Shown piece after piece: positions 1 through 5,639 of a stretch of 5,780 nt of DNA. The DNA is from DATDRQ01 sp035291645 (GTDB taxonomy: Bacteria; Chloroflexota; Anaerolineae; Anaerolineales; UBA4823): assembly GCA_035291645.1 (NCBI GenBank), contig DATDRQ010000334.1:1-5780 (forward strand), read 5' to 3'. Made by a program: the position numbers and the translations under genes. Within the stretch, counting starts at the first letter, position 1. Each line of letters opens with the position of its first letter. The notes beneath the pieces are model-generated. The model was not told the origin of the DNA. It searched no databases and worked only from the letters and a program-made list of their open reading frames with translations.

Positions 1-141
1 CCGACCCTGGTGCGCGTGCTATTCGTGGTCGGATCGCTGCTCGGTTTTGCCGGGGCGTTCCTGCTCGGCTACCTGATCATGCTGATCGTCGTACCGAACG
101 AGCAGGCCCAGGCCATCACCCCATTGCAGCCTGTCGAGTAA
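1..141 (+). CDS. C-terminal end of an unidentified membrane protein (5' truncated)
   Basis: An open frame enters from the left edge in frame 1 and ends at TAA 139-141, giving 46 residues. Residues 3 to about 31 are almost entirely hydrophobic and glycine-rich (LFVVGSLLGFAGAFLLGYLI and onward), which reads as one long or two closely packed transmembrane helices. A short polar tail, VPNEQAQAITPLQPVE, follows. The visible part carries no family motif, so I cannot name the protein. It converges with the minus-strand cation exporter, with only 32 bases between the two stop codons. I see no convincing terminator hairpin in that gap. The frame is supported by its composition and by continuity to the edge, but without the upstream part the call as a gene remains moderately sure. 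Confidence 0.6.
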   Translation, partial: PTLVRVLFVVGSLLGFAGAFLLGYLIMLIVVPNEQAQAITPLQPVE

Positions 142-173
142 CGGCTCGTTCCGGTTCCCAGGCACACCCAGAT

Positions 174-1610
174 TTAATCCTGGTCGGGAGGTTCCAGGTG
201 AACGGACACCTCCGCCACCTCCTCGATGCGCCGGCTGAGCTCCAGCTCCAGCTGCGAGGCCAGGCGGTGAGCCTCCACGACCGGCGTTTCCGGGGCAATG
301 GTGCACTCCAGGAAAAGGTAGATCTTGTTACCGTCCGCCGGATTACGCCGCAGCCATAAATTATGCGGCCGGGACAGGGCCGGGAACCCGGCGATGACCT
401 CATCGACCACCAGGCGCACCTTGCGTTCCAACTCGAAAGGCTGCGGGTCGTCCGTTACCACTTCGGTCGTGGCGAGTTCGATATGGGTGTGTACTCCTGT
501 GACCTGCGGGAGGCGCTCTTTCAGCACCTGCTCTAACCGGTCTACGCGCTCGTGCGCCTCTCCGAGGGTCAATTGGGGGTCCACTCCGACGTGCATCTCA
601 AGGTACAGGTTCTGCTGGCGGCGGTGCGCCCAGACCTCGTGGATGGTCAGGCCGAGCTCGTTGGCGGCCAGCTTCACCGTGGCGAACAGGTCCGCTGCGT
701 CCGGCTCGAGCGGGCGCTGCGCCTCGAGATGGACAGTCACGTCGCTGATCCCTTCCAGGGCCAGCAGGCGGCGGCGCACCTCGTCGGCGATGGCATTGGC
801 CTCCTGCAGACTCTTTTCAGGGGAAACCCGGATATGCAGATCGACGGCGGCATCCCCCGAGGCGCCCCGGCTGCGCACCCGGTGGAAGGATTCGATCCCA
901 CCCACCTTCTCCACCTCCCCGGCGATCTGTCGCGGGTCAACCGCCGCCCGATCTACCAGCACCGGCAGCGTCTCGCGCAGGATGTCCACACCGATCTTGG
1001 CAATCATCAGGGCCACAAACGCCGCCAGCAGCGGGTCGGCTTTCGGAAAACCCAGGCGGACCAGCGACAGCCCCACCAGCACCGAGAACGACACCAGGAT
1101 GCTGGCACGCGTGTGCAGGGCGTCCGCTACCAGCACTTCGCTGTGCAGACTGCGCCCCTGGCGCAACTCGTAGACGCTGACAAAGCCCTGGATCAGCATG
1201 CCTACCAGCATGGCAATCCCCGTCCAGATATTCACGTCGGGGACTGCGGTGCTGTTCCAGCGCTCCCAGGCTACCTGCAACAGCTGGAAGACGGTCATAA
1301 AAAGCAGGAAGGCGATGCTCAGCGCAGCGATCGTCTCGAACTTGCGGTGCCCGTAAGGATGGTCGGCATCCGGGGGTTTGGCGGCCACGTACAGCCCGGC
1401 TAAACCGATCAGGTTGGAAAGCCCGTCGAACAGGCTGTCCAGGCTGTCGGCGATCACGCTCAGCGCGCCGGTCGCCAGCCCGGCAGCCAGTTTGACCGCC
1501 GTAGCGGCGAAATTCAGCAGCATGGTCAGGATCAGGACGCGGCGAATTTCGCGCAGGTCACGGCTCTCGGTCACGTAATATCCGTCATCCACCCACTTCA
1601 TGGCAGCCAT
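174..1610 (-). CDS. Cation diffusion facilitator (CDF) metal exporter with three tandem C-terminal ZT-dimer domains
   Basis: Predicted 478-residue inner-membrane divalent metal/proton antiporter. Six hydrophobic segments lie near residues 24-44, 50-75, 93-115, 127-147, 158-184 and 191-213. CDF landmarks are D58 and D62 in TM2 (LDSLFD), HPYGHRKFE at 84-92 between TM2 and TM3, and ADALHTR at 162-168 in TM5. The family's usual HxxxD of TM5 reads H166-T-R-A-S170, so the last metal ligand is a serine. After TM6, three copies of the ferredoxin-like cytoplasmic dimerisation fold follow at about 225-296, 304-378 and 391-473. Each ends in a similar pattern: EA(H/N), a long helix, then V-V-HLE or HIE. 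Ordinary CDF proteins are about 300 residues with one such domain. The start is the ATG at 1610, chosen because a TATAAT box lies just upstream and the longer frame would need a TTG with no ribosome site. ATG 1601 is an alternative. The metal (Zn, Fe, Co, Mn) cannot be told from sequence. Confidence 0.92.
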   Translation of the reverse strand: MAAMKWVDDGYYVTESRDLREIRRVLILTMLLNFAATAVKLAAGLATGALSVIADSLDSLFDGLSNLIGLAGLYVAAKPPDADHPYGHRKFETIAALSIAFLLFMTVFQLLQVAWERWNSTAVPDVNIWTGIAMLVGMLIQGFVSVYELRQGRSLHSEVLVADALHTRASILVSFSVLVGLSLVRLGFPKADPLLAAFVALMIAKIGVDILRETLPVLVDRAAVDPRQIAGEVEKVGGIESFHRVRSRGASGDAAVDLHIRVSPEKSLQEANAIADEVRRRLLALEGISDVTVHLEAQRPLEPDAADLFATVKLAANELGLTIHEVWAHRRQQNLYLEMHVGVDPQLTLGEAHERVDRLEQVLKERLPQVTGVHTHIELATTEVVTDDPQPFELERKVRLVVDEVIAGFPALSRPHNLWLRRNPADGNKIYLFLECTIAPETPVVEAHRLASQLELELSRRIEEVAEVSVHLEPPDQD

Positions 1611-1617
1611 TTCAAGA

Positions 1618-1623
1618 ATTATA
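1618..1623 (-). promoter_or_regulatory. Consensus -10 box of the CDF gene, placed for a leaderless transcript
   Basis: On the minus strand the sequence reads GGC-TATAAT-TCTTGAA-ATG. The perfect -10 hexamer ends 7 bases before the chosen ATG (1610), so transcription should begin at or next to the A of the start codon. No Shine-Dalgarno precedes the ATG. The -35 region (about 1641-1646, GGACCC on the minus strand) is far from consensus. Confidence 0.6.
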
Positions 1624-1632
1624 GCCGAGATA

Positions 1633-1649
1633 AGCGGAATGGGTCCGCT
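1633..1649. promoter_or_regulatory. 17-bp inverted repeat over the -35 region of the CDF gene (possible operator)
   Basis: AGCGGA-ATGGG-TCCGCT is a perfect 6-bp inverted repeat with a 5-base centre. It lies about 10-26 bases upstream of the TATAAT box, where a -35 element would be. The size and position suit a dimeric regulator of a metal-export gene, but short repeats like this also arise by chance and no known operator is recognised. Confidence 0.3.
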
Positions 1650-1712
1650 CGCATGTCGAACCCGGATCGTTCCGAGTCCGACAGCCAATCTGGCAGGCCG
1701 GGAACACCGGGA

Positions 1713-2663
1713 TTAGTAGTTCAGGATGAGGAGCTCAGAGATCGGGCCGCGCCGCTCCGGATTGCTGTTGATATTACGACTGGCTCTCAGGCGCTCGATG
1801 CGAAATCCGTTGTAAGCCTGCTGGAAAAAATCGTCCGTCGGGTTTATATCCTGGGGGTCCGAGTTGCTCAGCATCAGGCGGGCGCCTTTTAAGTCCAGCG
1901 CCCGGTAGAAAGAGGCCAGCCGCAGCTGTTGGGCGTCGCCGAAGACCTCCCGGGCGTAATGCGTGAAGTTGGCCGTGCGGCTGACCGGCCGGTATGGCGG
2001 ATCGAAGTAGACAAAGGTGTGTCTATCAACGAAATGCTCGCCCTGCGCGAAGTCGCCGTACTCCAGGCGGACGCCCTGCAGCAGGTGGGCGACGGCGCGC
2101 AGGTTAGCGGGGTCCAGCAGGCGCGGGTTCTTGTAGCGTCCGAACGGCACGTTATATTCCCCCCGGCGGTTGACCCGGAACAGGCCGTTATAGCCGGTGC
2201 GGTTGAGGAACAGCGCCTGGGTGGTGCGCGCCACCCACCCGGTCGAATACCGCTCAAAATTCGACCGGCCTCGCCCGGTGTTATATTGGCTGCGAAGCCG
2301 GTAGTAGAAGGCCTGCCTGCCGGGTTCGTCGAGTTCCAGGTAGCTGGACTGCAGCCTCTCCAGAGCTGCCACCACACCTTCGACATTTTGCTGGATGGTC
2401 CTGTAAAGCAGGATCAGCTCCGGGTTGAGGTCAGACAGCAGGACCTGGTCGATGGCGTGCTCCTGCACTATTCGAAGAAAAACCGCCCCGCTGCCAACGA
2501 AAGGCTCCACGTAGCGGTTGATTTTCCCGGAAGCCAGATCGGGTGGGAAGTGCGCCTGGAGCTGGGCCAGCAGCTGGCTCTTGCCGCCCGCCCACTTCAA
2601 GAAAGGCCGGGCGGTGGCGGCCTGACCGGGCGGCTGCACCCCAGGATGTACCAGGTTTGCCAT
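1713..2663 (-). CDS. Class D12 (DpnM/Dam-like) adenine-N6 DNA methyltransferase, probable GATC specificity
   Basis: This 316-residue protein transfers methyl from S-adenosylmethionine to the N6 of adenine in DNA. Motifs occur in the alpha-class order. FLKWAGGK at 21-28 and EPFVGSGA at 53-60 form the SAM site. The acidic LSDLNPELI at 76-84 contacts the cofactor, and DPPY at 221-224 (within FVYFDPPYRP) is the catalytic motif. The segment NRTGYNGLFRVN at 154-165, the stretch NVPFGRYKNP at 171-180 and the end RRGPISELLILNY match my memory of M.DpnII (DpnM) and its Dam relatives, which methylate GATC. Length is typical and the gene looks intact. The first 18 residues are a poorly conserved extension. 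The ATG at 2663 has no Shine-Dalgarno but sits 6 bases after a TACAAT box. No endonuclease gene is visible, so it may be an orphan regulatory or mismatch-repair methylase, or half of a restriction system lying elsewhere. GATC specificity is inferred. Confidence 0.93.
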   Translation of the reverse strand: MANLVHPGVQPPGQAATARPFLKWAGGKSQLLAQLQAHFPPDLASGKINRYVEPFVGSGAVFLRIVQEHAIDQVLLSDLNPELILLYRTIQQNVEGVVAALERLQSSYLELDEPGRQAFYYRLRSQYNTGRGRSNFERYSTGWVARTTQALFLNRTGYNGLFRVNRRGEYNVPFGRYKNPRLLDPANLRAVAHLLQGVRLEYGDFAQGEHFVDRHTFVYFDPPYRPVSRTANFTHYAREVFGDAQQLRLASFYRALDLKGARLMLSNSDPQDINPTDDFFQQAYNGFRIERLRASRNINSNPERRGPISELLILNY

Positions 2664-2669
2664 GGGAAT

Positions 2670-2675
2670 ATTGTA
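2670..2675 (-). promoter_or_regulatory. -10 box of the methyltransferase gene (leaderless geometry)
   Basis: The minus strand reads GCG-TACAAT-ATTCCC-ATG: a near-consensus -10 hexamer separated from the start codon by 6 bases, so the transcript should start at about the ATG itself. There is no Shine-Dalgarno. The expected -35 position (about 2693-2698) holds only TTTCTT. The arrangement matches that of the CDF gene downstream. Confidence 0.5.
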
Positions 2676-2717
2676 CGCCAGGGTGGGTCAACAAGAAAGG
2701 GAGCGAGGCGCGGTGTC

Positions 2718-2765
2718 ATTAAATCAAACCGGGGCTGGCATCGGTTTTCCCCGGCAGCCAGCCCC
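2718..2765 (-). terminator. Probable intrinsic terminator of fmdB
   Basis: GGGGCTGGC (2731-2739) and GCCAGCCCC (2757-2765) form a perfect 9-bp GC-rich stem around a 17-base loop, which can itself pair CGG with CCG. On the minus strand the stem is followed by GGTTTGATTTAAT, a T-rich but interrupted tail. It starts about 42 bases after the fmdB stop codon and before the methylase promoter, where a terminator is expected. The imperfect T tract lowers confidence. Confidence 0.5.
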
Positions 2766-2807
2766 AGCGATTCCTCCGGCACACGGCCGGATACCTTTTC
2801 AAATACC

Positions 2808-3020
2808 TCAGGTAGACCTCGTTGAGCACGAGGCGGAGGCGCTCGGAAAATTGCTGGTGAAACCTGCTCCGGAGAGGCGCGCTGAAAAGGTGGAAATTTG
2901 CTTCTTCACCTGGCTGCTGCCGCAGGATGGGCAGATCGCCTCTTCGACCGCGCTGGCGCTGCGCATCAGCTCCTCGAAGGATTCGCCACAACTCGTACAG
3001 ACGAATTCGAATATCGGCAT
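2808..3020 (-). CDS. FmdB-family zinc-ribbon protein
   Basis: A complete 70-residue protein of the FmdB/CxxC_CxxC_SSSS family. It opens with MPIFEFVCTSCGESFEEL and has two CxxC knuckles, C8-C11 and C30-C33, which should bind one zinc. The usual low-complexity, serine-rich tail ends in SASASCSTRST. The family was named for a putative regulator near formamidase genes, but its role in most bacteria is unproven, so only zinc binding can be stated with assurance. The start ATG (3020) has a Shine-Dalgarno, GGAG, at 3027-3030 with 6-base spacing. The gene follows the NYN gene on the same strand but is separated from it by a strong terminator. I could not pick a clear promoter in the intervening 90 bases. 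Length and both motifs are normal for the family. Confidence 0.93.
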   Translation of the reverse strand: MPIFEFVCTSCGESFEELMRSASAVEEAICPSCGSSQVKKQISTFSARLSGAGFTSNFPSASASCSTRST

Positions 3021-3109
3021 AACTTACTCCGTTTCGTAATGTTGGTTTCTCAACAGGATTAGATGCACCCCAGGCCGAAAGGTTACATGCAAAATACCGG
3101 GCATTTGCG

Positions 3110-3142
3110 AAAAAAAAGGCGGGCCGTTGCAAGCGGTCCACC
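3110..3142 (-). terminator. Intrinsic terminator of the NYN-LOTUS gene
   Basis: On the minus strand GGTGG-A-CCG, loop CTTGCAA, CGG-C-CCGCC forms a GC-rich stem of eight pairs (one of them G-T) with a single mismatch. It is followed immediately by eight T's (3117 down to 3110). The stem starts 37 bases after the stop codon at 3179. This is a textbook Rho-independent terminator and works only for leftward transcription. It separates the NYN gene from fmdB. Confidence 0.88.
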
Positions 3143-3178
3143 GTGAGCGAGATCGGCAGGGTGAGGCCAGCCAATCGG

Positions 3179-5152
3179 CTAGGACATCGCCATCGGGGCG
3201 GAGGCCTCCAGCATGCGGTCGATCTGGCTGGCGACCTGCTCGCTCTCCTGTACACCGGTGAGCAGTTCGATCTGGGCGGCGATACGCCGCAGCAGGCCCG
3301 GGTTGATGCTTGCCAGAGCCTGGGTGGATTCCAGCCACTTCTGGCGCAGCTTCTCATTCTCGCTGGTCGCCAGCTGGACGGCGATGCTGGCCGGGGATTT
3401 CAAAGGCTCGTAGATCAAACCCTCTTCCCGGTACAGATTCAACCAGTAGTAGGAGAGCATCGGGTTGATCAGCCCGCGCATGCGATCCCAGAGGGGATCA
3501 TCCTCCTGTACCAGGGCGAAGAAGGCCAGGTAGTAATTGCGCGCTCCCCGGTAATCGTGCTCGACCTGGGACAGCTCGCCGGCCTTTGCGGAGGCATAGG
3601 AAGCGATCAACCAGCGCAGGTCTTCCAGGCTGGCGTTCGGTTCCTTGTCCGTAAAAGCATCTAACATGATGCGGCAGGCCGCCAGGTAGCTCTTGACCGA
3701 GGCCTCGAAGTCCTGGGAGTGCTGCACCAGCGCGGTGCGGGCAACGCTATGCGCCGCCTCGACGCCGATCGGCGCCTCAGGCGGGACCTCGACCGCTTCG
3801 ATATCCCGGAAGATCCCGTCCAGGTAGGGATCAGTGCGGAAAGGAACCGCACTGCTCCCGGGCAAGTGGTAATCTTCTCCGATGCGCTCGATCAGATTGC
3901 GCTGCTCGAGGTCGTCCAGCAGGCTCTGCACGTACTCGGTCTGCTCGCAGTCCTCCACCAGCACGCCGGCGATCTCCGCCAGGTCGATCTCGAACCCGTT
4001 ATTCAGGATGGCATAGACGAAACCGGATTCGGTGCGGCGGATGAAACCGGCTTCACTGAAGATATCGTCCACCAGGCGGATTTGCGTGTGCATGGACACT
4101 TTCCCATCGAAATCATAGGCGCGCTGGCGAAAACCCATCTGGTAGATCTTCTGGAGGCTGGCCCGGCTGCGCGCCAGCCCCTCATCACTATAGCGCTGGC
4201 GCAGCATATCCAACAGCTCGTCTGGGGTGCGTAGACCGGGATGTTCGGTCAGTTCGCGATAGATATCGCGCAGCACATCCCGGCGCACGCTGAGCGGGGA
4301 ACCAACCATCTTGTTATAGAGCCGCTGGTAATGGGTAAATGCGTCTGGCGGCGCCTGGACCGGCAGTGCAGCGGGCAGCCGGGAAGCCGGTCCCAGCACG
4401 GCGGGAGTGACCAGCTGACCGTTGGCCGGCGCCCCGAAATCTCTCGGGGTGACGTACAGCTGCAGATCTTTGAAATGCAGGCGGACGACATCCTGGTTGG
4501 CTTCCAGCCAGGCCTTGAACTGCACGTATCCGAAGTTGGCCTCATTAAAAGTTGGATCGATGGACAGCATAGTGTGTTTGAGTTTGGCAGCCAGCACAGG
4601 CAGCTCGCCGCGTTGGCCGAACGCAGAGATCGCCCGGATGAGCAGCTGGCGAGCTTCAGCCTGGTCAGGGCTGGAAGCAGCCTGGGCTGCCTGCGGCGCA
4701 CTGAAGATCGTCTCCAGGAAGACGAACTCGTCACACGATTTCACCAACAGCGTGTGGGTGATATCACGCGGACCGATCCCGAGCACGTAGCGACCGTACT
4801 CGCGCAGCCGGGTGACCAGGATGCCAAAGTCGCTGTCCCCGGAAACGACCACGATCGTGTCGATCTCCGGGTGAGTGATGGTGGTTTCGAAGGCATCCAC
4901 CGACAGGCGGATGTCGGCGCGGTTCTTGGAACCGCGCACGCTGTAGATCTGGATCAGATCGATGGAGTTGTTGAGCATCTCCTCCTGGTACTTGTTGAAA
5001 CGCCCCCAGTCGGCGTAAGCGCGCTTCACCACGACACGTCCCCGGCCACGCAGGTATTCCAACAGGCGAGTCAGGTCGAAGTCAAAAAACTTCTCCCCGG
5101 CCCAGATGGCGATGTTCTCGAAATCAATGAAAAGCGCCAGATGCTCGCTCAC
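3179..5152 (-). CDS. NYN-domain (PIN-like nuclease) protein with LOTUS/OST-HTH-like domain and long helical C-terminus
   Basis: This 657-residue, probably cytoplasmic protein has no signal peptide or membrane segment. Residues 4-148 form an NYN domain of the LabA/MARF1 type. Its acidic residues fit a metal-dependent nuclease site: D10 and N13 in FIDFEN, D80 in KNRADIRLSVDA (with D86), and D106/D108 in VVVSGDSDFG. Residues 166-236 resemble a LOTUS/OST-HTH domain, a winged-helix fold that binds RNA or protein: LLIRAI, then LAAKLKHTM, then PTFNEANFGYVQFKAWLE, then a closing strand pair. A proline/alanine linker (240-270) leads to an unrecognised region. Part of this (285-430) looks like winged helices (RTPDELLDMLRQRY; SEAGFIRRTESGFVYAI). 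Residues 470-650 are helical and reminiscent of, but not identified as, TPR-like repeats. The start is GTG 5152, because GGGAGG sits 8 bases upstream and the longer frame runs into a palindromic element. Likely role: RNA processing or decay. Substrate unknown. Its own terminator follows. Confidence 0.85.
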   Translation of the reverse strand: MSEHLALFIDFENIAIWAGEKFFDFDLTRLLEYLRGRGRVVVKRAYADWGRFNKYQEEMLNNSIDLIQIYSVRGSKNRADIRLSVDAFETTITHPEIDTIVVVSGDSDFGILVTRLREYGRYVLGIGPRDITHTLLVKSCDEFVFLETIFSAPQAAQAASSPDQAEARQLLIRAISAFGQRGELPVLAAKLKHTMLSIDPTFNEANFGYVQFKAWLEANQDVVRLHFKDLQLYVTPRDFGAPANGQLVTPAVLGPASRLPAALPVQAPPDAFTHYQRLYNKMVGSPLSVRRDVLRDIYRELTEHPGLRTPDELLDMLRQRYSDEGLARSRASLQKIYQMGFRQRAYDFDGKVSMHTQIRLVDDIFSEAGFIRRTESGFVYAILNNGFEIDLAEIAGVLVEDCEQTEYVQSLLDDLEQRNLIERIGEDYHLPGSSAVPFRTDPYLDGIFRDIEAVEVPPEAPIGVEAAHSVARTALVQHSQDFEASVKSYLAACRIMLDAFTDKEPNASLEDLRWLIASYASAKAGELSQVEHDYRGARNYYLAFFALVQEDDPLWDRMRGLINPMLSYYWLNLYREEGLIYEPLKSPASIAVQLATSENEKLRQKWLESTQALASINPGLLRRIAAQIELLTGVQESEQVASQIDRMLEASAPMAMS

Positions 5153-5160
5153 GGGATTTT

Positions 5161-5166
5161 CCTCCC
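5161..5166 (-). promoter_or_regulatory. Shine-Dalgarno that fixes a GTG start for the NYN gene
   Basis: The minus strand reads GGGAGG, then 8 bases, then GTG-AGC-GAG. This strong ribosome site puts translation start at GTG 5152, with the NYN domain beginning three residues later. The open frame continues 35 codons further upstream through the palindromic element at 5175-5276, but that extension has no ribosome site and no domain content. Confidence 0.85.
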
Positions 5167-5174
5167 TTTTATAA

Positions 5175-5276
5175 ATATTGGGACTTACGCAGTTGGTAGG
5201 AGAATGGGGTTTTTGGGCGGGCTCCGCCCGCCCAAAAACCCCCAATTTCACCCTCAAATGCGTAACTTCTCAATAT
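5175..5276. repeat. 102-bp nested palindrome, MITE-like, directly upstream of the NYN gene
   Basis: Three nested inverted-repeat blocks share one centre. The outer block is ATATTG (5175-5180) with CAATAT (5271-5276). The middle block is TTACGCA (5185-5191) with TGCGTAA (5259-5265). The inner block is a perfect 17-bp pair at 5206-5222 and 5226-5242 (GGGGTTTTTGGGCGGGC on the left), closed by the 3-base loop TCC. The 14-16 base segments between the middle and inner blocks do not pair well. Terminal imperfect repeats plus a fold-back core suggest a miniature inverted-repeat transposable element. No transposase is encoded. The left end abuts the NYN ribosome site, so the element lies in that gene's promoter or leader. 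A regulatory RNA hairpin is the alternative reading. Confidence 0.6.
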
Positions 5277-5287
5277 AAGGCTCCCCT

Positions 5288-5335
5288 AGCGATTCGGTTT
5301 GCCCTTCAACAGGAGTGGCGAACCGGCGGATCGCT
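5288..5335. repeat. 48-base stem-loop of unknown role
   Basis: CGGTTTGCC (5295-5303) pairs with GGCGAACCG (5317-5325), 9 bp with one G-T pair, around a 13-base loop. An outer helix, AGCGAT (5288-5293) with ATCGCT (5330-5335), adds 6 bp, separated by an internal loop of 1 and 4 bases. On the plus strand it is followed by TTGTCGATTT, a poor T tract, and on the minus strand by no T tract, so it is not a convincing terminator. It is distinct from the neighbouring palindrome at 5175-5276. Confidence 0.45.
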
Positions 5336-5565
5336 TTGTCGATTTACACAGACTATCCGGATAAGCAAGATGGACAAAAAAGCGACCCACCCGCCTTCCT
5401 CACTTTATAAAAACGTTTGAATAATCGGAATGTTACACGTGCAAATATCTGCGCTATTGTATCCTTTTAGATTGAAATCAGGGAGAGATAAACCGAACAA
5501 AACCCACCTGGTGAGAACACGCCTGAAAAGAAGAATATTGCGAAAAGCGGTTAGAAATTTCCGGC

Positions 5566-5571
5566 TATAAT
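5566..5571 (+). promoter_or_regulatory. Consensus -10 box of the ECF sigma factor gene
   Basis: CCGGC-TATAAT is a perfect -10 hexamer preceded by the same GGC seen before the TATAAT of the CDF gene. A start near 5578 would give a leader of roughly 114 bases before the ATG at 5692. No good -35 sits 16-18 bases upstream; TTGCGA at 5538-5543 is too far (22 bases). A weaker alternative -10, TATATT, lies at 5656-5661. Confidence 0.55.
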
Positions 5572-5588
5572 GAACAGCGGGGAGTTAT

Positions 5589-5618
5589 CAGGGATCGAAA
5601 GGTAACCTTTCGATCCTG
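5589..5618 (+). promoter_or_regulatory. Near-perfect palindrome in the sigma factor leader (operator or RNA hairpin)
   Basis: The core arms are GGATCGAAAGG (5592-5602) and CCTTTCGATCC (5606-5616) around TAA, 11 bp with no mismatch. Allowing one bulged G, the pairing extends to CAG/CTG (5589-5618). It lies about 20-50 bases downstream of the TATAAT box. It could bind a dimeric repressor as DNA or form a stable hairpin in the mRNA. No T tract follows, so it is not a terminator. Each arm contains one GATC. Confidence 0.5.
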
Positions 5619-5639
5619 AAAGTCTGGCGACTCTTTTAT

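Noticed and set aside
142..173. Bidirectional terminator between the two convergent genes at the left end
   Set aside because: Only 4-5 bp imperfect pairings are present and there is no T tract in either direction.
325..1403. Overlapping plus-strand frames (283 codons each) opposite the CDF gene
   Set aside because: Their compositions (serine/arginine-rich or glutamine/histidine-rich) are typical of shadows of a membrane protein gene, and neither has a ribosome site or known motif.
1929..2825. Plus-strand frame of 298 codons opposite the methylase
   Set aside because: It is antisense to an intact D12 methylase and crosses its promoter and the terminator region. It contains no family motif.
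3071..3090. Shared 11-mer GTAACCTTTCG upstream of fmdB (minus strand) and in the sigma leader palindrome
   Set aside because: Several 11-base matches are expected by chance in a window this size, and the fmdB copy lacks the second palindrome arm.
1713..5152. Restriction-modification or defence island made of the methylase and the NYN nuclease
   Set aside because: No restriction enzyme, helicase or other defence marker is present. The two genes are separated by fmdB, a strong terminator and separate promoters, so there is no sign of one operon.
4241..5278. Plus-strand open frame of 345 codons opposite the NYN gene
   Set aside because: It is antisense to a gene with clear domains and a ribosome site, has no recognisable protein motif, and runs through the palindromic element. 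Long shadow frames are expected in GC-rich coding DNA.
5433..5460. Possible plus-strand promoter, TTACAC - 16 bases - TATTGT
   Set aside because: Both boxes are weak and the perfect TATAAT at 5566-5571 lies closer to the gene. It was not strong enough to annotate.
5430..5570. 46-codon basic frame upstream of the sigma factor gene
   Set aside because: There is no Shine-Dalgarno, it lies in AT-rich non-coding sequence, and its stop overlaps the TATAAT box. It looks like chance.
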